A DNA stretch of 61,194 nucleotides from a virus, in the IMG/VR virus record IMGVR_UViG_3300034272_001431, positions 1 to 61,194 of that record; one strand, given 5' to 3'. The notes under the pieces are model-generated. The model ran no database searches. It was not told where the DNA came from and saw nothing but the letters and a program-made list of their open reading frames with translations. Made by a program: the position numbers and the translations under genes. Position 1 is the stretch's first letter. Each line of letters starts with the position of its first letter. This document shows, piece by piece, positions 31,461 through 41,644 of the stretch.

Positions 31461-31717
31461 TCTTCTTTTTGGTAAGGTTGGATAGGTTTGTCGGGGATTG
31501 TAAAGTTTCCTCGTGTGTAACAAAAAGTTTTATTAAACCAATCAATTTTTTCATTAGACCAAGTGGCCATTTCTTGAGCATATTCTGCACTAAACTGATT
31601 GATGTCATAACCAATATAAACTAATGTATCAGTTTTTGGATTAACCGTATTTGTAATTGTTTGTGAAAACAAATTACAAGAAGTGAACAATGCTAGTGCG
31701 ATAAATAATTTTTTCAT
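31457..31717 (-). CDS. secreted small protein (signal peptide)
   Basis: 86 aa. MKKLFIALALFTSCNLFSQ is a clear signal peptide. The Cys could make it a lipoprotein, although the box FTSC is not canonical. The mature part is Tyr/Trp/Asn-rich (YIGYDINQFSAEYAQEMATW). The ending in SQ before the mature part is common in host Bacteroidota exported proteins. It may be a moron that alters the host envelope. The stop overlaps the opposite-strand gene by 4 nt. Confidence 0.65.
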   Translation of the reverse strand: MKKLFIALALFTSCNLFSQTITNTVNPKTDTLVYIGYDINQFSAEYAQEMATWSNEKIDWFNKTFCYTRGNFTIPDKPIQPYQKED

Positions 31718-31741
31718 ATGATTTAGTTTATTAGGTTTTTG

Positions 31742-32137
31742 TTATATTTTTTCTAAAATTTTTTTAATAGAATATTTGATATTAGAAGTAATTTCTTTTT
31801 CAAATTTATTACGTCTTGACTCAACTTCTGAATCAAATAAAGTAACTACAGAATTCCACGAATTATCTCCTAATATTACAGTGTACGAATAAACGTGGTT
31901 GATTATTTTTACGCTATAATTTTCTAAAATTACGAAAATTTGGTCTTCTTCGTTTTTAATATAACGTTTGTTTGAGATTGGGGTTAACAATAAAACAGTT
32001 TCATTTTTTTTTATTAATTTTTCACAAATAGAAACACAATCTTTTTCGTATGTAGTAATTTTTGGGGTTGAAGACCGATAGAATTTAATATATTGTTTTT
32101 GGATTAATCGTTTTAATTTGTGAATAATTTGTTTCAT
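31742..32137 (-). CDS. hypothetical protein (131 aa)
   Basis: It has a basic N-terminus (MKQIIHKLKRLIQKQYIKFY), then alternating beta-type segments (ETVLLLTPISN, IFVILENYSVKIINHVY) and a C-terminal basic helix. No known family. It is transcribed leftward with the signal-peptide gene, separated by 24 nt. Confidence 0.62.
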   Translation of the reverse strand: MKQIIHKLKRLIQKQYIKFYRSSTPKITTYEKDCVSICEKLIKKNETVLLLTPISNKRYIKNEEDQIFVILENYSVKIINHVYSYTVILGDNSWNSVVTLFDSEVESRRNKFEKEITSNIKYSIKKILEKI

Positions 32138-32209
32138 AATCTTATATTAGTATTTATTTACAAATATAATGATATTATTTAAATAAAAAAATTAATTATA
32201 TATTTTTTT

Positions 32210-32692
32210 TTAACAATAAGCTCCCGAACAATGTGTTTCACCATCAAGACCTTTCATTTTTCCTTTACATACTTGAATAGCGTGACCATTAGCATAAGCA
32301 CTTGGATATACGTCATATGTAGCCTTTGCAGATGCAATACCTCTTGCACAAAGGGGTGTACCTGTTTTTTTACGACCCTCCATCATGGCCATATCTTTAT
32401 CATCAATAGACATAGATAATTCCATACCGTCTTTTTTGGTTTCATTCATTAAGAAATCAAATACTTGGTCTAAGTTATTTTTAGATTCTGCAATATGGTC
32501 TTGAGCCCAGTCATGTCCATTTTCTAAAATAGACTCAACCATATCATGGTCTAAATCTAATAACAAATCACATTGTCTTCTCATTTGTTCTAAATTACTA
32601 AAAAACATGTATCTTTGAGATTCTTGTTCACTTAATACTTTTTTAATAAGTTTAGTTAAGTGTGTTTCATTAAGTTTAACTATCTGTTTCAT
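32210..32692 (-). CDS. tagged virion candidate with Cys-rich C-terminal domain (160 aa)
   Basis: The N-terminus holds LNETHLTKLIKKVLSE-QE (E22), the same tag as at about 138-154 in the gene at 30639. The C-terminal 50 residues contain GTPLCARGIASAKATYDVYP, PSAYANG and four Cys. This small PSAYAN module is seen in virion-associated and giant-virus proteins (DUF5872-like) with no known activity. It starts 2 nt after the upstream gene's stop, so it is translated in an operon with 32694-33296. Confidence 0.7.
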   Translation of the reverse strand: MKQIVKLNETHLTKLIKKVLSEQESQRYMFFSNLEQMRRQCDLLLDLDHDMVESILENGHDWAQDHIAESKNNLDQVFDFLMNETKKDGMELSMSIDDKDMAMMEGRKKTGTPLCARGIASAKATYDVYPSAYANGHAIQVCKGKMKGLDGETHCSGAYC

Positions 32693-32693
32693 A

Positions 32694-33296
32694 TTAACTA
32701 TTTAATCCGTTACCACCGATAAGAACCGCGTTCATTTGAACTACTTCTTGGCCCGCACTATTTATATAGGTTGGATGTAGTGGAATTATTGTAATTACCG
32801 AATTGTCACATACTTCTTGACATATAGTGGATTCAGTGTTGGCACTTATTGGCGGTGGTGATACACAATCTTCACAATCTAAAAAGGGTCCTGAAACGTA
32901 ATAATAATTTGTTTCACCCGAATTAGTTAACCCATCAAAAGTTACGCAAAATGGTGTTTCACGACCAAATTGTATTTCATAAGTAACACCTGTTGTAGGA
33001 GCACCAAAGTAACTACAAAAGTTAGTTGCTTCTATATTAATTTGTTCTTCTGTACCACATCGTATAAAACTAAAATTTAAAGACTCTGTAAGACCACTTA
33101 AACACGCACAACAATCGTCGTGTAATTGAACAAAGGATATATTTAGAGTTTCCGAGCTTCCTGTTACTGCCCCAACAGTACCACAAAATCGAGCCTCGCT
33201 AATATCGAACTCTACTGTGGCCCCCAAAGTTAACGTTGATGCAGAAAGAATGTATACATCATTAGTTATACATTCATTTATAATATAATTTGGCAT
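32694..33296 (-). CDS. hypothetical Cys-rich beta protein (200 aa)
   Basis: Contains repeated beta-type segments and many Cys (DDCCACLSG, FLDCEDCVSPPP, ICQEVCDN). It resembles small head- or tail-fibre-type proteins but has no named domain. A late-type element lies on the same strand at 33383-33375, upstream of a leader of about 80 nt. Probably a virion surface protein, by composition. Confidence 0.6.
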   Translation of the reverse strand: MPNYIINECITNDVYILSASTLTLGATVEFDISEARFCGTVGAVTGSSETLNISFVQLHDDCCACLSGLTESLNFSFIRCGTEEQINIEATNFCSYFGAPTTGVTYEIQFGRETPFCVTFDGLTNSGETNYYYVSGPFLDCEDCVSPPPISANTESTICQEVCDNSVITIIPLHPTYINSAGQEVVQMNAVLIGGNGLNS

Positions 33297-33374
33297 ATCT
33301 TTATTTTTTTTTTAATTTCTATAGGTTATAATGTAAAATTTAATAATTTTATCTTATTTAACATTTTGTTTTTA

Positions 33375-33383
33375 TTATAAATA
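33375..33383 (-). promoter_or_regulatory. late-type element TATTTATAA (minus strand)
   Basis: Upstream of the gene starting at 33296. Confidence 0.4.
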
Positions 33384-33388
33384 TCTTA

Positions 33389-34879
33389 TTAATCTAAATA
33401 CTTCATATTAACGATTTGAAATTTAACTTGTCGTTTGTATGTATTTATCTCTCCGCTACTATCCACCTTAATATCTATGTAATACTCGTTAGGGATTTTA
33501 TCTCTAGTATCAAATATAAAATAGTATTCGTTTGGTGTTCTATTAATTTTAGTCCAATCTTGAACCTCAACTTCTGTCTGACCTTCTCTAACATAGACTC
33601 TATAATAAGCACTAACATTTTGTAAAAGTTTTTGAGTTGTGTAAGCTTGTTTTATGATAACACCAACTTTTCTAATGTCGGTATTATATATTTTTTCATC
33701 TTGTTTGATACCATAAAAATCAAATCCATATAATTTTGGGTCGACAGAATTAGTACCAATTTGAATTGAATTTTTTAATGGTTGTATTGTGAATTCATTA
33801 AATGATTGAGGTAATGGGAAACCATTGTAATTTAAGTTATACCATTTATCGGTAAACATACATGGTGTTTGATACCCAATAAGTGGTGGTATAATAACTT
33901 CATAAACACCTTTAGTTCTTTGGCAGGTAGTTAATCCTGTTAATCCGGCAATTTCAGTCCCCGAAGAATCCATAATAGTAACATTTGGATTGTTGTCTAA
34001 ATTGATTGGGTTACCATTATCAAACAAGTACAAATAAAGTTTATTTGTCTTACCTAAAGAGAATAAATTTCTATCGTCTTCAATAAGGTCGTTATAGTTT
34101 GTTTCTAAAAACGGTTCGTAAAATGTTTGAGTATGTCTTGTAAAAAATTGAGTTTCATAGGTATCAGTAAGTCCCGATAAGTTTTCAACCTGAGGTTTGT
34201 AAGCGATTCCCCATCCGGTTACATTAGTTAATGAACCGTTAATAATTGAATTTATTTCACTAGTCATATCAAAACTAACATTCTCATTACCAAACTCAAA
34301 GTGTTGTACGTCAACAATAGTTATTGCCGAATAATTGACCCCCGTACCTGTTGCGGTATTTGTGTTGTCATATATTCCTGGTTCTGTCCAAACCCCAATG
34401 GTTGTTGTTTGAAACCAATTTGATGGTCTATCAGAGAAGTTCTTATCAAAGTCACTATAATCGTAGATTAAGTCGGCAAAATCATAACCAACACCCTCAT
34501 CCCAAATTTGTGGGGTTAGTGGGTCATTATTGATATAAGGAATTCTAAATAATATTAAATCAAATGATGTTGCCCTTTTTCTACCTTGAGATGTTGAGGT
34601 ATTTAATAACTCAATATCAAAGGTTGAGGTATTCACCATTCTTAGAGTGTGGACAATTGTGTCGGTACAAGTTGTTGAAGTTGAAATTGTGCCGTCATTT
34701 ATCTTCTGAAATAGTAATGAAAGGTCTAAATCGAATATGAATCTACTATACCCACTAGGGTATTGAGACACTGCGGTAGAACCATAAAATAATTCCGTAA
34801 CTGGGTTTCTACCAGTATTGGTGAAACTGTTGGATATGATAGTATTGTTCTTACTAAAGTAGGAGTTGTTAATTGACAT
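33389..34879 (-). CDS. putative tail or baseplate structural protein (496 aa)
   Basis: Beta-rich protein. Residues of about 40-250 look like a DNRLRE-like jelly-roll (SRFIFDLDLSLLFQKI, FDMTSEINSIINGSLTN). The C-terminal half has Ig-like strands (YYRVYVREGQTEVEVQDWTK, YYIDIKVDSSGEINTYK). No catalytic motif. It follows the baseplate hub gene in the same direction and has its own late-type element, so a baseplate, wedge or fibre-attachment role is likely. Confidence 0.65.
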   Translation of the reverse strand: MSINNSYFSKNNTIISNSFTNTGRNPVTELFYGSTAVSQYPSGYSRFIFDLDLSLLFQKINDGTISTSTTCTDTIVHTLRMVNTSTFDIELLNTSTSQGRKRATSFDLILFRIPYINNDPLTPQIWDEGVGYDFADLIYDYSDFDKNFSDRPSNWFQTTTIGVWTEPGIYDNTNTATGTGVNYSAITIVDVQHFEFGNENVSFDMTSEINSIINGSLTNVTGWGIAYKPQVENLSGLTDTYETQFFTRHTQTFYEPFLETNYNDLIEDDRNLFSLGKTNKLYLYLFDNGNPINLDNNPNVTIMDSSGTEIAGLTGLTTCQRTKGVYEVIIPPLIGYQTPCMFTDKWYNLNYNGFPLPQSFNEFTIQPLKNSIQIGTNSVDPKLYGFDFYGIKQDEKIYNTDIRKVGVIIKQAYTTQKLLQNVSAYYRVYVREGQTEVEVQDWTKINRTPNEYYFIFDTRDKIPNEYYIDIKVDSSGEINTYKRQVKFQIVNMKYLD

Positions 34880-34892
34880 TTAAGTGTTTTAC

Positions 34893-34901
34893 TTATAAAT
34901 A
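34893..34901 (-). promoter_or_regulatory. late-type element TATTTATAA (minus strand)
   Basis: About 13 nt before the start codon at 34879. Confidence 0.5.
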
Positions 34902-36482
34902 TCAATTAATTCGGATATTTTGATTTAAGATGGTATTTTCTGCGTCAGCAAGAATTGCATTAATTTCTGCTGCGGTTTGTCCATTACCTGCAGCGACAGG
35001 AATAGGTGGTGCCGTGGCAACAGGATGTACGTGTCCAGTAACAAATGAAAATATTTTTCTAAGTAGTGACATTAACTCATCCCCCCTTGTTGTTGGATAT
35101 GTTTTACTATAAATACTACTTTCGTCACCAACAAATTTATCTTGTGGTATACCATATAAAGTTTGACTTAAACTAATTTTACCTTTAGGTCCTGTAGAGT
35201 CTTGTGATAGTAAATAAATTTTTTGGGACCCTAAAATACCATAGGATACATCTGAAGGAACAAACTCGGATGGTGTAACTTTTTCAATCTTAATATCCCC
35301 TTGAGGGCCAATAACAGCAGTACCATTTTTGTTTTCCCAAACTAAAAACCACCCACTATTAATTAATCCCATATTTAATTTAATTTTACTATAAAACTTA
35401 ACATAATTAGTTAATTCCGCAACATCATTTACAACTTGTGATGGCGAGAATTTAGTACCTTTTTGATATGTTAATTTTGATGGTGTAACTACAAAAGGGA
35501 ATATTTGGTCTTGGGGTATATTACGTAATTGATTATTAACAATATAATTAGGTAAGTCAATAAAATTTTTAAAAACTCCATCACAGAATTTATTAATTAA
35601 ACTTAATGAATCGTTAAAATTTGTGGCGGTAAATTTAACCTCTTCAATAGGACCACTATAATCAGTACCAACGCTTAAATTAACAATAGTATCGGATTTA
35701 AAATTTTTACTATTAACTCGTTGACTAGGAATTACATTATATAAACCAACAGACCCATTAAAGACATTCTGAGTATTTTCTAAATTTTCAATATCCCAAA
35801 TTATTATTTTTTTAACCACCTTAACATTTTCAATTAATCTAGTTTGGGTTTCTTGAGGTAATAAAAGTTTTTGTTGAGTAAAATTTGAAAGTTGTAAGAA
35901 TGACCTCAAGGTATTACCAACAGGTATTTGGGTTGTACTTAATACTTTTGTTTTACCCGCTCTAATTAAAACCTCATTTTCTTTAACAACAACATCGGCA
36001 GAACCACGGCCTAATAATGCGTTATCGCCTGGTTCAGGAAATACGCCATAACTATCTTTGTTACGATATTGTCCTTCACTATTTTTAATTGAGATACCTT
36101 GTTTAATTCTATCACCAGACGCTAAAAATTTCTTAGAACCTTGGTAATATTCAAAAGGTGTTGTCATTGGTGATGAAAACGGACCTTGAATATAGAATTG
36201 GTTTTGAAAGTTAAATTTTTTATTTTGGTATATAATGTGTACGTACTCATTTTTTTTTGGTACTTGGCTAAAATAAAAAGGTAATAATGGTAAGAAGATT
36301 AATGGGTCTTTTGATGTCCATTTATCAATCTCCTCATTCCAATTGGGAACTGATGCTATAATATCGGTATATGTTTGAGTTTCAGGTATGACTCTAAGTC
36401 TACCTAACATCATCGGGTCTTCGTTATCATAAACAATTCCCGGAAATATAATTTGATGTATGTTAGATTCGTCTATTTTCAT
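34902..36482 (-). CDS. baseplate hub/spike protein (T4 gp5 N-domain-like)
   Basis: 526 aa. The N-terminus [21 protein letters not shown] is the OB-fold start seen in gp5/VgrG-type hub proteins. A conserved [15 protein letters not shown] follows near 142-156, and [16 protein letters not shown] near the end is typical of spike or baseplate proteins. No lysozyme domain is visible. It should form part of the central tail spike. It overlaps the small gene upstream by one base. Confidence 0.78.
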   Translation of the reverse strand: MKIDESNIHQIIFPGIVYDNEDPMMLGRLRVIPETQTYTDIIASVPNWNEEIDKWTSKDPLIFLPLLPFYFSQVPKKNEYVHIIYQNKKFNFQNQFYIQGPFSSPMTTPFEYYQGSKKFLASGDRIKQGISIKNSEGQYRNKDSYGVFPEPGDNALLGRGSADVVVKENEVLIRAGKTKVLSTTQIPVGNTLRSFLQLSNFTQQKLLLPQETQTRLIENVKVVKKIIIWDIENLENTQNVFNGSVGLYNVIPSQRVNSKNFKSDTIVNLSVGTDYSGPIEEVKFTATNFNDSLSLINKFCDGVFKNFIDLPNYIVNNQLRNIPQDQIFPFVVTPSKLTYQKGTKFSPSQVVNDVAELTNYVKFYSKIKLNMGLINSGWFLVWENKNGTAVIGPQGDIKIEKVTPSEFVPSDVSYGILGSQKIYLLSQDSTGPKGKISLSQTLYGIPQDKFVGDESSIYSKTYPTTRGDELMSLLRKIFSFVTGHVHPVATAPPIPVAAGNGQTAAEINAILADAENTILNQNIRIN

Positions 36483-36694
36483 TATTTACTAGTTCTGTTT
36501 TGATATTCTTTAAGAATAGTATTGTAAGTTAATTCTAATTTATCTAAATGTTCGGTCATTTTAATAACGGCGTCTTTGGTAAATTTAAAATCTTCTTGAA
36601 TAAAATCCATAACAAAAGTCAAATCTTTATTTGAGTGTGATTTGTAATCTTTTATTATTTTTATGGCTTTTTCTGATTGTTCTTTTTTCGTCAT
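36482..36694 (-). CDS. small helical protein in the baseplate module (70 aa)
   Basis: Lys/Asp-rich helices ([40 protein letters not shown]). It lies 2 nt after the large protein gene and shares a base with the next one, so it is operonic. Function unknown; perhaps an assembly helper. Confidence 0.65.
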   Translation of the reverse strand: MTKKEQSEKAIKIIKDYKSHSNKDLTFVMDFIQEDFKFTKDAVIKMTEHLDKLELTYNTILKEYQNRTSK

Positions 36695-36696
36695 AA

Positions 36697-38604
36697 TTAC
36701 ATTTTTTTACCAAAAGAACTCGCAGGAACTGTCAGACCTGCTGGGGTCATTGTTAATGCCCCTACCGCAATTTGTACCTTACCATTTTCCGCCTCTTCCG
36801 AAGCCATAGCTTTCATCTGTCCTAACATTTTTAAAACATCTAAATTAGGACTTCCGTCAGGCATTGGTCCTGTTGGAATACCAAGTTTTTGCATTTCCTC
36901 AATAGCCCCAATAAATGCTCGAGTTTCAGAATACCCACCCGCAAATTGGGAGGCAAACAATAGTGGTAATGGTATATCACCACCCCAACCTGTTCCCGCA
37001 ATTTTTAACAGCCACAGAATTTCATCAATAACACTTTTACATTTACGCCAATCTGAAATAAACTGAGCAACAATTATGATAAGTTGAATTAATTTTAAAA
37101 TTATAATAATTCGTTTATCTAATTTTTCTCTAGCAACGTCTTGGATTACTGATTGTATTAAATTTAAAATATCTTTTTTAATTAGATAAAAAAGTTCTTT
37201 AACAAATAACGCTCCAATTTTTGATATTAAATTTATAAAAAACTTTTTAAAGGTTTTCATAAAATCAACAAATGAATTAACACCATCAACAAATGTTTGA
37301 CCTATTGACTTTAACATTACAAATATTGGTAATAATATTTTTGGAGATAGTAGAGCGGCGGCAATTCCTTGAACAATTAATTTAAGGAAGTTTAAATCTA
37401 CCGCGGCTTTAATATTACCCTGAATAGCAAATCCTTGCCATTCGGGATTATTAATTAACGTTTGAGTTAACGCATCCGCAGCATCAACTAAGTCCTTATC
37501 CTCAATAAAATTTAATGTACCTAAATCATTTAGAATATCATCATAATTAACCGGTAATTTAACATTACCACAATCTTCAAATTCAACCACACCATTTTTA
37601 ATGTTAGTAACTCTTTGGTCTATATTACGTAAATCAATATCTGTGAATTCAAAAAATGACTCATCAATATCGTCTAATTCCGCCAATTTTGCAATACCAC
37701 TAACATCAATTTCTTTTTTATTGTCAAAACATAAACCTAAAACCCTTTGGATTATCATCATAAATTTACTAGTATCTTCGGCTTGAGCAACACCAACATT
37801 AGCACTAATAGATATCGCCCCACTTAATGACTCCATAATATTTGCCATAATATTTGTAAACTCAACAACCTTAATTGTTCTATAATAATCCGCTAAAAAA
37901 GTACCAACCTTATTAATACTACCTATTCTATTTGCAAGAGTTACCTTAAACCAATGTCCTGTCTCACCTAAAGCGTTTATAGTAACGTATTGAATATCAA
38001 ATAATGCTTGTCCTGATTGACCAATATATTGTGCTCCATTATCGGTTGAATAAGGGTTACCACTTTGTATTCTTTCATATAATTCTTTATTCATTGAGAA
38101 TGGATAAAGTTGTATTGCAATTGGGTTTTTTTCGTATAAGACTTTTCCATCTTTACTTGCAGGTACTTTCTTTAATAGATTGATTAAATCTATTGAACTT
38201 ACTTTGACATAGATTACCTGTGCGGCATATGTTTGTTGTTGGTCACAGCCAACAGCGTTTATTGCTTCTTCCTGAAGAATTTCGATGATTTGAGGTTCAA
38301 TATTCTTAATAGTTCTAATTAAGGTTTTTTTAACGTAACTAATTGTACTAGCACCTTTACCGCCAGTAAGGTTATTAATGTCTAATAATTGTTCAAATTG
38401 ATTTTTGATTTCTTTTTGAAATCTTTTAGTTTGTTCTTTAACTTTATCTAAAGATTCTGTAACGTTTTCTTTTGCAGTATCAAAAGACTCTCCGGCAGTT
38501 TTAGAGGTGGTGTCATATTGAGATTTTAAATCTTTGTATGAGGTTGTTGCCGAAATCTTTTTTTGTGCGGATTTATAATCAACCCCTAAATCTAATGAGC
38601 CCAT
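36697..38604 (-). CDS. large baseplate-module protein with hydrophobic C-terminal half
   Basis: 635 aa. The N-terminus is helical and charged (about 1-110). A beta-containing middle follows (YAAQVIYVKVSSIDLINLLK). The second half has several hydrophobic stretches (IAAALLSPKILLPIFVMLKS, IIIILKLIQLIIIVAQF) that could be membrane-interacting or buried tail-hub helices. It contains no enzyme motif. Its position between a gp55-like sigma and a gp5-like hub suggests a tail-hub, tape-measure-like or membrane-penetration role. I cannot name it. Confidence 0.65.
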   Translation of the reverse strand: MGSLDLGVDYKSAQKKISATTSYKDLKSQYDTTSKTAGESFDTAKENVTESLDKVKEQTKRFQKEIKNQFEQLLDINNLTGGKGASTISYVKKTLIRTIKNIEPQIIEILQEEAINAVGCDQQQTYAAQVIYVKVSSIDLINLLKKVPASKDGKVLYEKNPIAIQLYPFSMNKELYERIQSGNPYSTDNGAQYIGQSGQALFDIQYVTINALGETGHWFKVTLANRIGSINKVGTFLADYYRTIKVVEFTNIMANIMESLSGAISISANVGVAQAEDTSKFMMIIQRVLGLCFDNKKEIDVSGIAKLAELDDIDESFFEFTDIDLRNIDQRVTNIKNGVVEFEDCGNVKLPVNYDDILNDLGTLNFIEDKDLVDAADALTQTLINNPEWQGFAIQGNIKAAVDLNFLKLIVQGIAAALLSPKILLPIFVMLKSIGQTFVDGVNSFVDFMKTFKKFFINLISKIGALFVKELFYLIKKDILNLIQSVIQDVAREKLDKRIIIILKLIQLIIIVAQFISDWRKCKSVIDEILWLLKIAGTGWGGDIPLPLLFASQFAGGYSETRAFIGAIEEMQKLGIPTGPMPDGSPNLDVLKMLGQMKAMASEEAENGKVQIAVGALTMTPAGLTVPASSFGKKM

Positions 38605-38609
38605 TTTAG

Positions 38610-38987
38610 TTAGTTTTTCATTTTGTAAGACCCATCAGGTTTAGAGGCATCTTTTTGTATTAAATTTTCTAATAAATCATCATCCACACCTAAATCAGTA
38701 ATTGAGAAACCACCACTTCCTGCGGAGTTAGACTTTTCCCACATAGTAGATTGTAGTTTAGATAATGTTAATTTTTTTTCAACACAGTCGTTAATAATTT
38801 TTTGTTGTTTTTCAATAACAGGACCTATTAGAGTCATATCCTCAGGTTCTTTCATCATTGTCAACATTTTATTTTGTATTCTAATAGCCGTGTTTCTTTG
38901 CTCAACAAGTTCATTATAAATTTCTTGCATCAAAGATAACATTGACTCCTTAGTTAAATTAATTTCTTTTTTTTGCGGTCTTCCCAT
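38610..38987 (-). CDS. coiled-coil protein in the baseplate module (125 aa)
   Basis: Mostly a long helix (LTKESMLSLMQEIYNELVEQ, IEKQQKIINDCVEKKLTLSK) with a Gly/Ser-rich hinge and an acidic end. It is preceded by a late-type element just upstream (38998-38991) and followed 5 nt later by the 635 aa gene. Probably structural or a chaperone. Confidence 0.65.
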   Translation of the reverse strand: MGRPQKKEINLTKESMLSLMQEIYNELVEQRNTAIRIQNKMLTMMKEPEDMTLIGPVIEKQQKIINDCVEKKLTLSKLQSTMWEKSNSAGSGGFSITDLGVDDDLLENLIQKDASKPDGSYKMKN

Positions 38988-38990
38988 TAC

Positions 38991-38998
38991 AATAAATA
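38991..38998 (-). promoter_or_regulatory. late-type element TATTTATT (minus strand)
   Basis: 3 nt before the start codon at 38987. It would give a nearly leaderless transcript. Confidence 0.4.
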
Positions 38999-39012
38999 TT
39001 AACTATAAAATT

Positions 39013-39762
39013 TTATTTAACCATATTTTGCACTAAAGTATAATACATCGATTTGTATTTCTTCATTGACCCCCTAATTTCTTTGGTTGACAAATTTGTC
39101 ATTTCCCTTAATGAAAGTAGTATTATATTTTTATTAAATTTATTATTATCATTACCAATAAAAATAGATTCATAGTTCTCAAAAAGGTCATGTAAGGCAT
39201 ACCCTAATTTGACTTCATTATCCGATAAATTTTCATTTTTTAAAAAATTGTCTAACTCAAGTAAAAAGTTTTTGATTACTTTTTCTGAGTCAATACCTTC
39301 TTTTTCAATACTGTACGAAAAGTTGGGGTTATTTTCCAAACTTGTGGAAATATCCTCATATGATATTTTTCGGTTAGTTTCTTTTTGGTCCTTAATGATT
39401 TGCCCCATAAGATAGTTCTTACAGATTGTACCAAAATATGAATAAGCTTTTTTCTCCCTAGAGGGTTTAAACTTTTCAATTTTTGTCATTAAGAATGAGT
39501 GAGTGTCTACATGTATATCCGTAAAGTCCATGTCTTTTCTATATAATTTGTATCTTCGTATTATTGAAGATATCATCTTATCTAAAGGTTTTTTTAAAAA
39601 ATCGTTATAAATTTTATTTCTTTCTTCGTAAGTTGTTGCTTCTAAAAATCTAACAACGGCCAACTCTTCTGGAACATCAAAATAATTTAATTGTTTAGGT
39701 TTTCTACCTTTCTTCTTTAACTCAACATTTGTATCTCCTGTTAAATTAATAATTTCTGTCAT
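39013..39762 (-). CDS. late-transcription sigma factor (T4 gp55-like)
   Basis: 249 aa. The central part FKPSREKKAYSYFGTICKNYLMGQIIKDQ matches sigma region 2 as found in gp55-type late sigma factors. A basic N-terminus (KKKGRKPKQLNYFDVPEE) and a C-terminal helical part (LSLREMTNLSTKEIRGSMKK) follow the family pattern. It should direct host RNA polymerase to late promoters, plausibly the TATTTATwA elements listed here. Its start overlaps the stop of the upstream glycosyltransferase gene. Confidence 0.78.
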   Translation of the reverse strand: MTEIINLTGDTNVELKKKGRKPKQLNYFDVPEELAVVRFLEATTYEERNKIYNDFLKKPLDKMISSIIRRYKLYRKDMDFTDIHVDTHSFLMTKIEKFKPSREKKAYSYFGTICKNYLMGQIIKDQKETNRKISYEDISTSLENNPNFSYSIEKEGIDSEKVIKNFLLELDNFLKNENLSDNEVKLGYALHDLFENYESIFIGNDNNKFNKNIILLSLREMTNLSTKEIRGSMKKYKSMYYTLVQNMVK

Positions 39763-40586
39763 TAAACTGTTTGTGGTTCATACTTTATGGCTCTGTCATT
39801 AATAAAAAAGTATTCTTTTTTGGCAGAGTCAATCCAAAATCTTACTTCGTCTTCTGTTAATCTATCGTCGCCATTTTTATAATTCCAAAAAATAGAACCA
39901 TCTCTCAGGTTAGTGTGTTTATAACCAATCTTAGGTATTGACATAAATTTAACTGAATTATGTGTCATTCTTAAGAAGAATTCGTAACCAAATGTTAATT
40001 TGAATGAGGATTTAATTAAACCAAAATCAATAAACGATGATGTTTTAATTACCATACCAGAAATTTGAAAATTTTGATATTCTAATAAAGTTTCATTAGT
40101 TAAAATACCCATTTCAGGTGTGAAGTTTGCCGCAAATGTCGCTTCATTAGTAAATCCAGCAAATTTACCTGTTTGGTCTGTATCAACAACAATAGGTAAG
40201 AACGCGTCAACCTCTGAATACGCATTAGAGTAAACCTCAACGTTTTTGAACCAAATGCTCGAATACTCATCATCAAACTCAAATAGAGAAACCCATTTAG
40301 ATTTTGCGGACCTTACACCGTAATTTATTTGTGATGCGTAGTTTGCATCTTTTGTCCACTCAACTTTAATAACGTTTAAAGTTCCAAAATCAAATTGATT
40401 GATATAATCAACAATATACGTTTCGTTAGTGTGAACGATAATTAATTCATTGATACCAACTTTTTGATTTTTTAATGACTCAATACATTTTTCAAAGTAT
40501 TCAGTAAATCCGTTTGCTTTTCCTGACTTAATTGGTAAAATAACCGATACGTCAAATTTTTGTGTGTTTTCCATATTATTCTTCAA
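39762..40586 (-). CDS. family 2 glycosyltransferase (GT-A)
   Basis: 274 aa. DVSVILPIKSGKANGFTEYF is the GT2 start. An acidic site FEFDDEYSS near residue 100 replaces the usual DxD, and the C-terminal RMTHNSVKFMSIPKIGYKH fits the acceptor half. It overlaps the upstream gene by about 10 nt. Substrate unknown. Confidence 0.8.
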   Translation of the reverse strand: MKNNMENTQKFDVSVILPIKSGKANGFTEYFEKCIESLKNQKVGINELIIVHTNETYIVDYINQFDFGTLNVIKVEWTKDANYASQINYGVRSAKSKWVSLFEFDDEYSSIWFKNVEVYSNAYSEVDAFLPIVVDTDQTGKFAGFTNEATFAANFTPEMGILTNETLLEYQNFQISGMVIKTSSFIDFGLIKSSFKLTFGYEFFLRMTHNSVKFMSIPKIGYKHTNLRDGSIFWNYKNGDDRLTEDEVRFWIDSAKKEYFFINDRAIKYEPQTV

Positions 40587-41640
40587 TAATTTCTAGTTTA
40601 GTTAATTGTTCTTCAAATGAAGTAAGTCTTGTGTTAACGTAATCGTTAAATAACTTTACAGAAACCTCATCGAATTCTTTTTTTGTTGATAAATTCTCAA
40701 CAGTTTTAATCATTTCCTCATATAAATTAGGGTTAACATTGTCCTCTAACCAATTTTGTAGGAAGTCCGCAACAAAATCTACCATTTGATTCTTATTGTT
40801 AATCCAAATACCATTATTCTCTGACATCCAAGGGGGTAGTAAGTTTGGTGTTAAACCTAAGACAGGAACTCCACAAGTCATTGACTCTAATGGGAATGTA
40901 CCATAAGCACTTTTGTCATCAATCCATACAGATAAGAAACTTTCTTTTAATGCTTTGGCAAATTCTTCTTCAGATAAACCTCTCATATCTCTAAAAGTAA
41001 CCCATCTATATTGTGGGAATTTTATATAGAAAGATTTAATTAAATTAACGGAATCTCTTTGTTCTCTTGAATGAACCGCAATGATTGGTTTTGGGGGTAA
41101 TGTTTGTTTGGTGAATGATTCTGAAATAAACGGTCTTAAAATATCATAAGAAATACCTTTCATTAAATTTTCTAAAAACTCCATTTGAGATTCTGATGTG
41201 GTAATACATTTGTAAAAACCTAATTGTGACCAAGATTGTCCTGGTTGCAAGGTTTCCAATACGTGGTCATAAGCTTGACATAGTACAATTTTACCACAAG
41301 GTAATTTAGAAATTTGACTCATCACAAATCCGTATAATTCAGGAATAACAATAAAGTCTTCAGGTGAAACTTCTAAGTTTTCGCCTTCAATTGATTTATG
41401 GGGTAATGATGTCATGTATGATTCCCCTAACCATCCTGATACGCCAGTGTAGTCAGGTTTCTCATGTAAAATGATTGGGTTATACCCTTCATTTAATAAT
41501 GACATCCCTAAATTATAGATGTAAGCAATTGATGATTTGGCGTTACCCTTAGTATCCTGAACTAAAAGATAGATTCTTGATTTCTTATCTTTCATGTTTT
41601 GGATTGACTGTTCTAATTTTGAAATTTGTTCTTTATTCAT
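40576..41640 (-). CDS. GT-B glycosyltransferase
   Basis: 354 aa. An N-terminal Rossmann half begins near RIYLLVQDTKGNAKSSIAYI. The C-terminal half has IIAVHSREQRDSVNLIKSF and FPLESMTCGVPVLGLTPNL, the E-x7-E-like nucleotide-sugar signature of family 4. It is part of the sugar cluster. The donor cannot be read. Confidence 0.82.
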   Translation of the reverse strand: MNKEQISKLEQSIQNMKDKKSRIYLLVQDTKGNAKSSIAYIYNLGMSLLNEGYNPIILHEKPDYTGVSGWLGESYMTSLPHKSIEGENLEVSPEDFIVIPELYGFVMSQISKLPCGKIVLCQAYDHVLETLQPGQSWSQLGFYKCITTSESQMEFLENLMKGISYDILRPFISESFTKQTLPPKPIIAVHSREQRDSVNLIKSFYIKFPQYRWVTFRDMRGLSEEEFAKALKESFLSVWIDDKSAYGTFPLESMTCGVPVLGLTPNLLPPWMSENNGIWINNKNQMVDFVADFLQNWLEDNVNPNLYEEMIKTVENLSTKKEFDEVSVKLFNDYVNTRLTSFEEQLTKLEIIEE

Positions 41641-41644
41641 GGTA

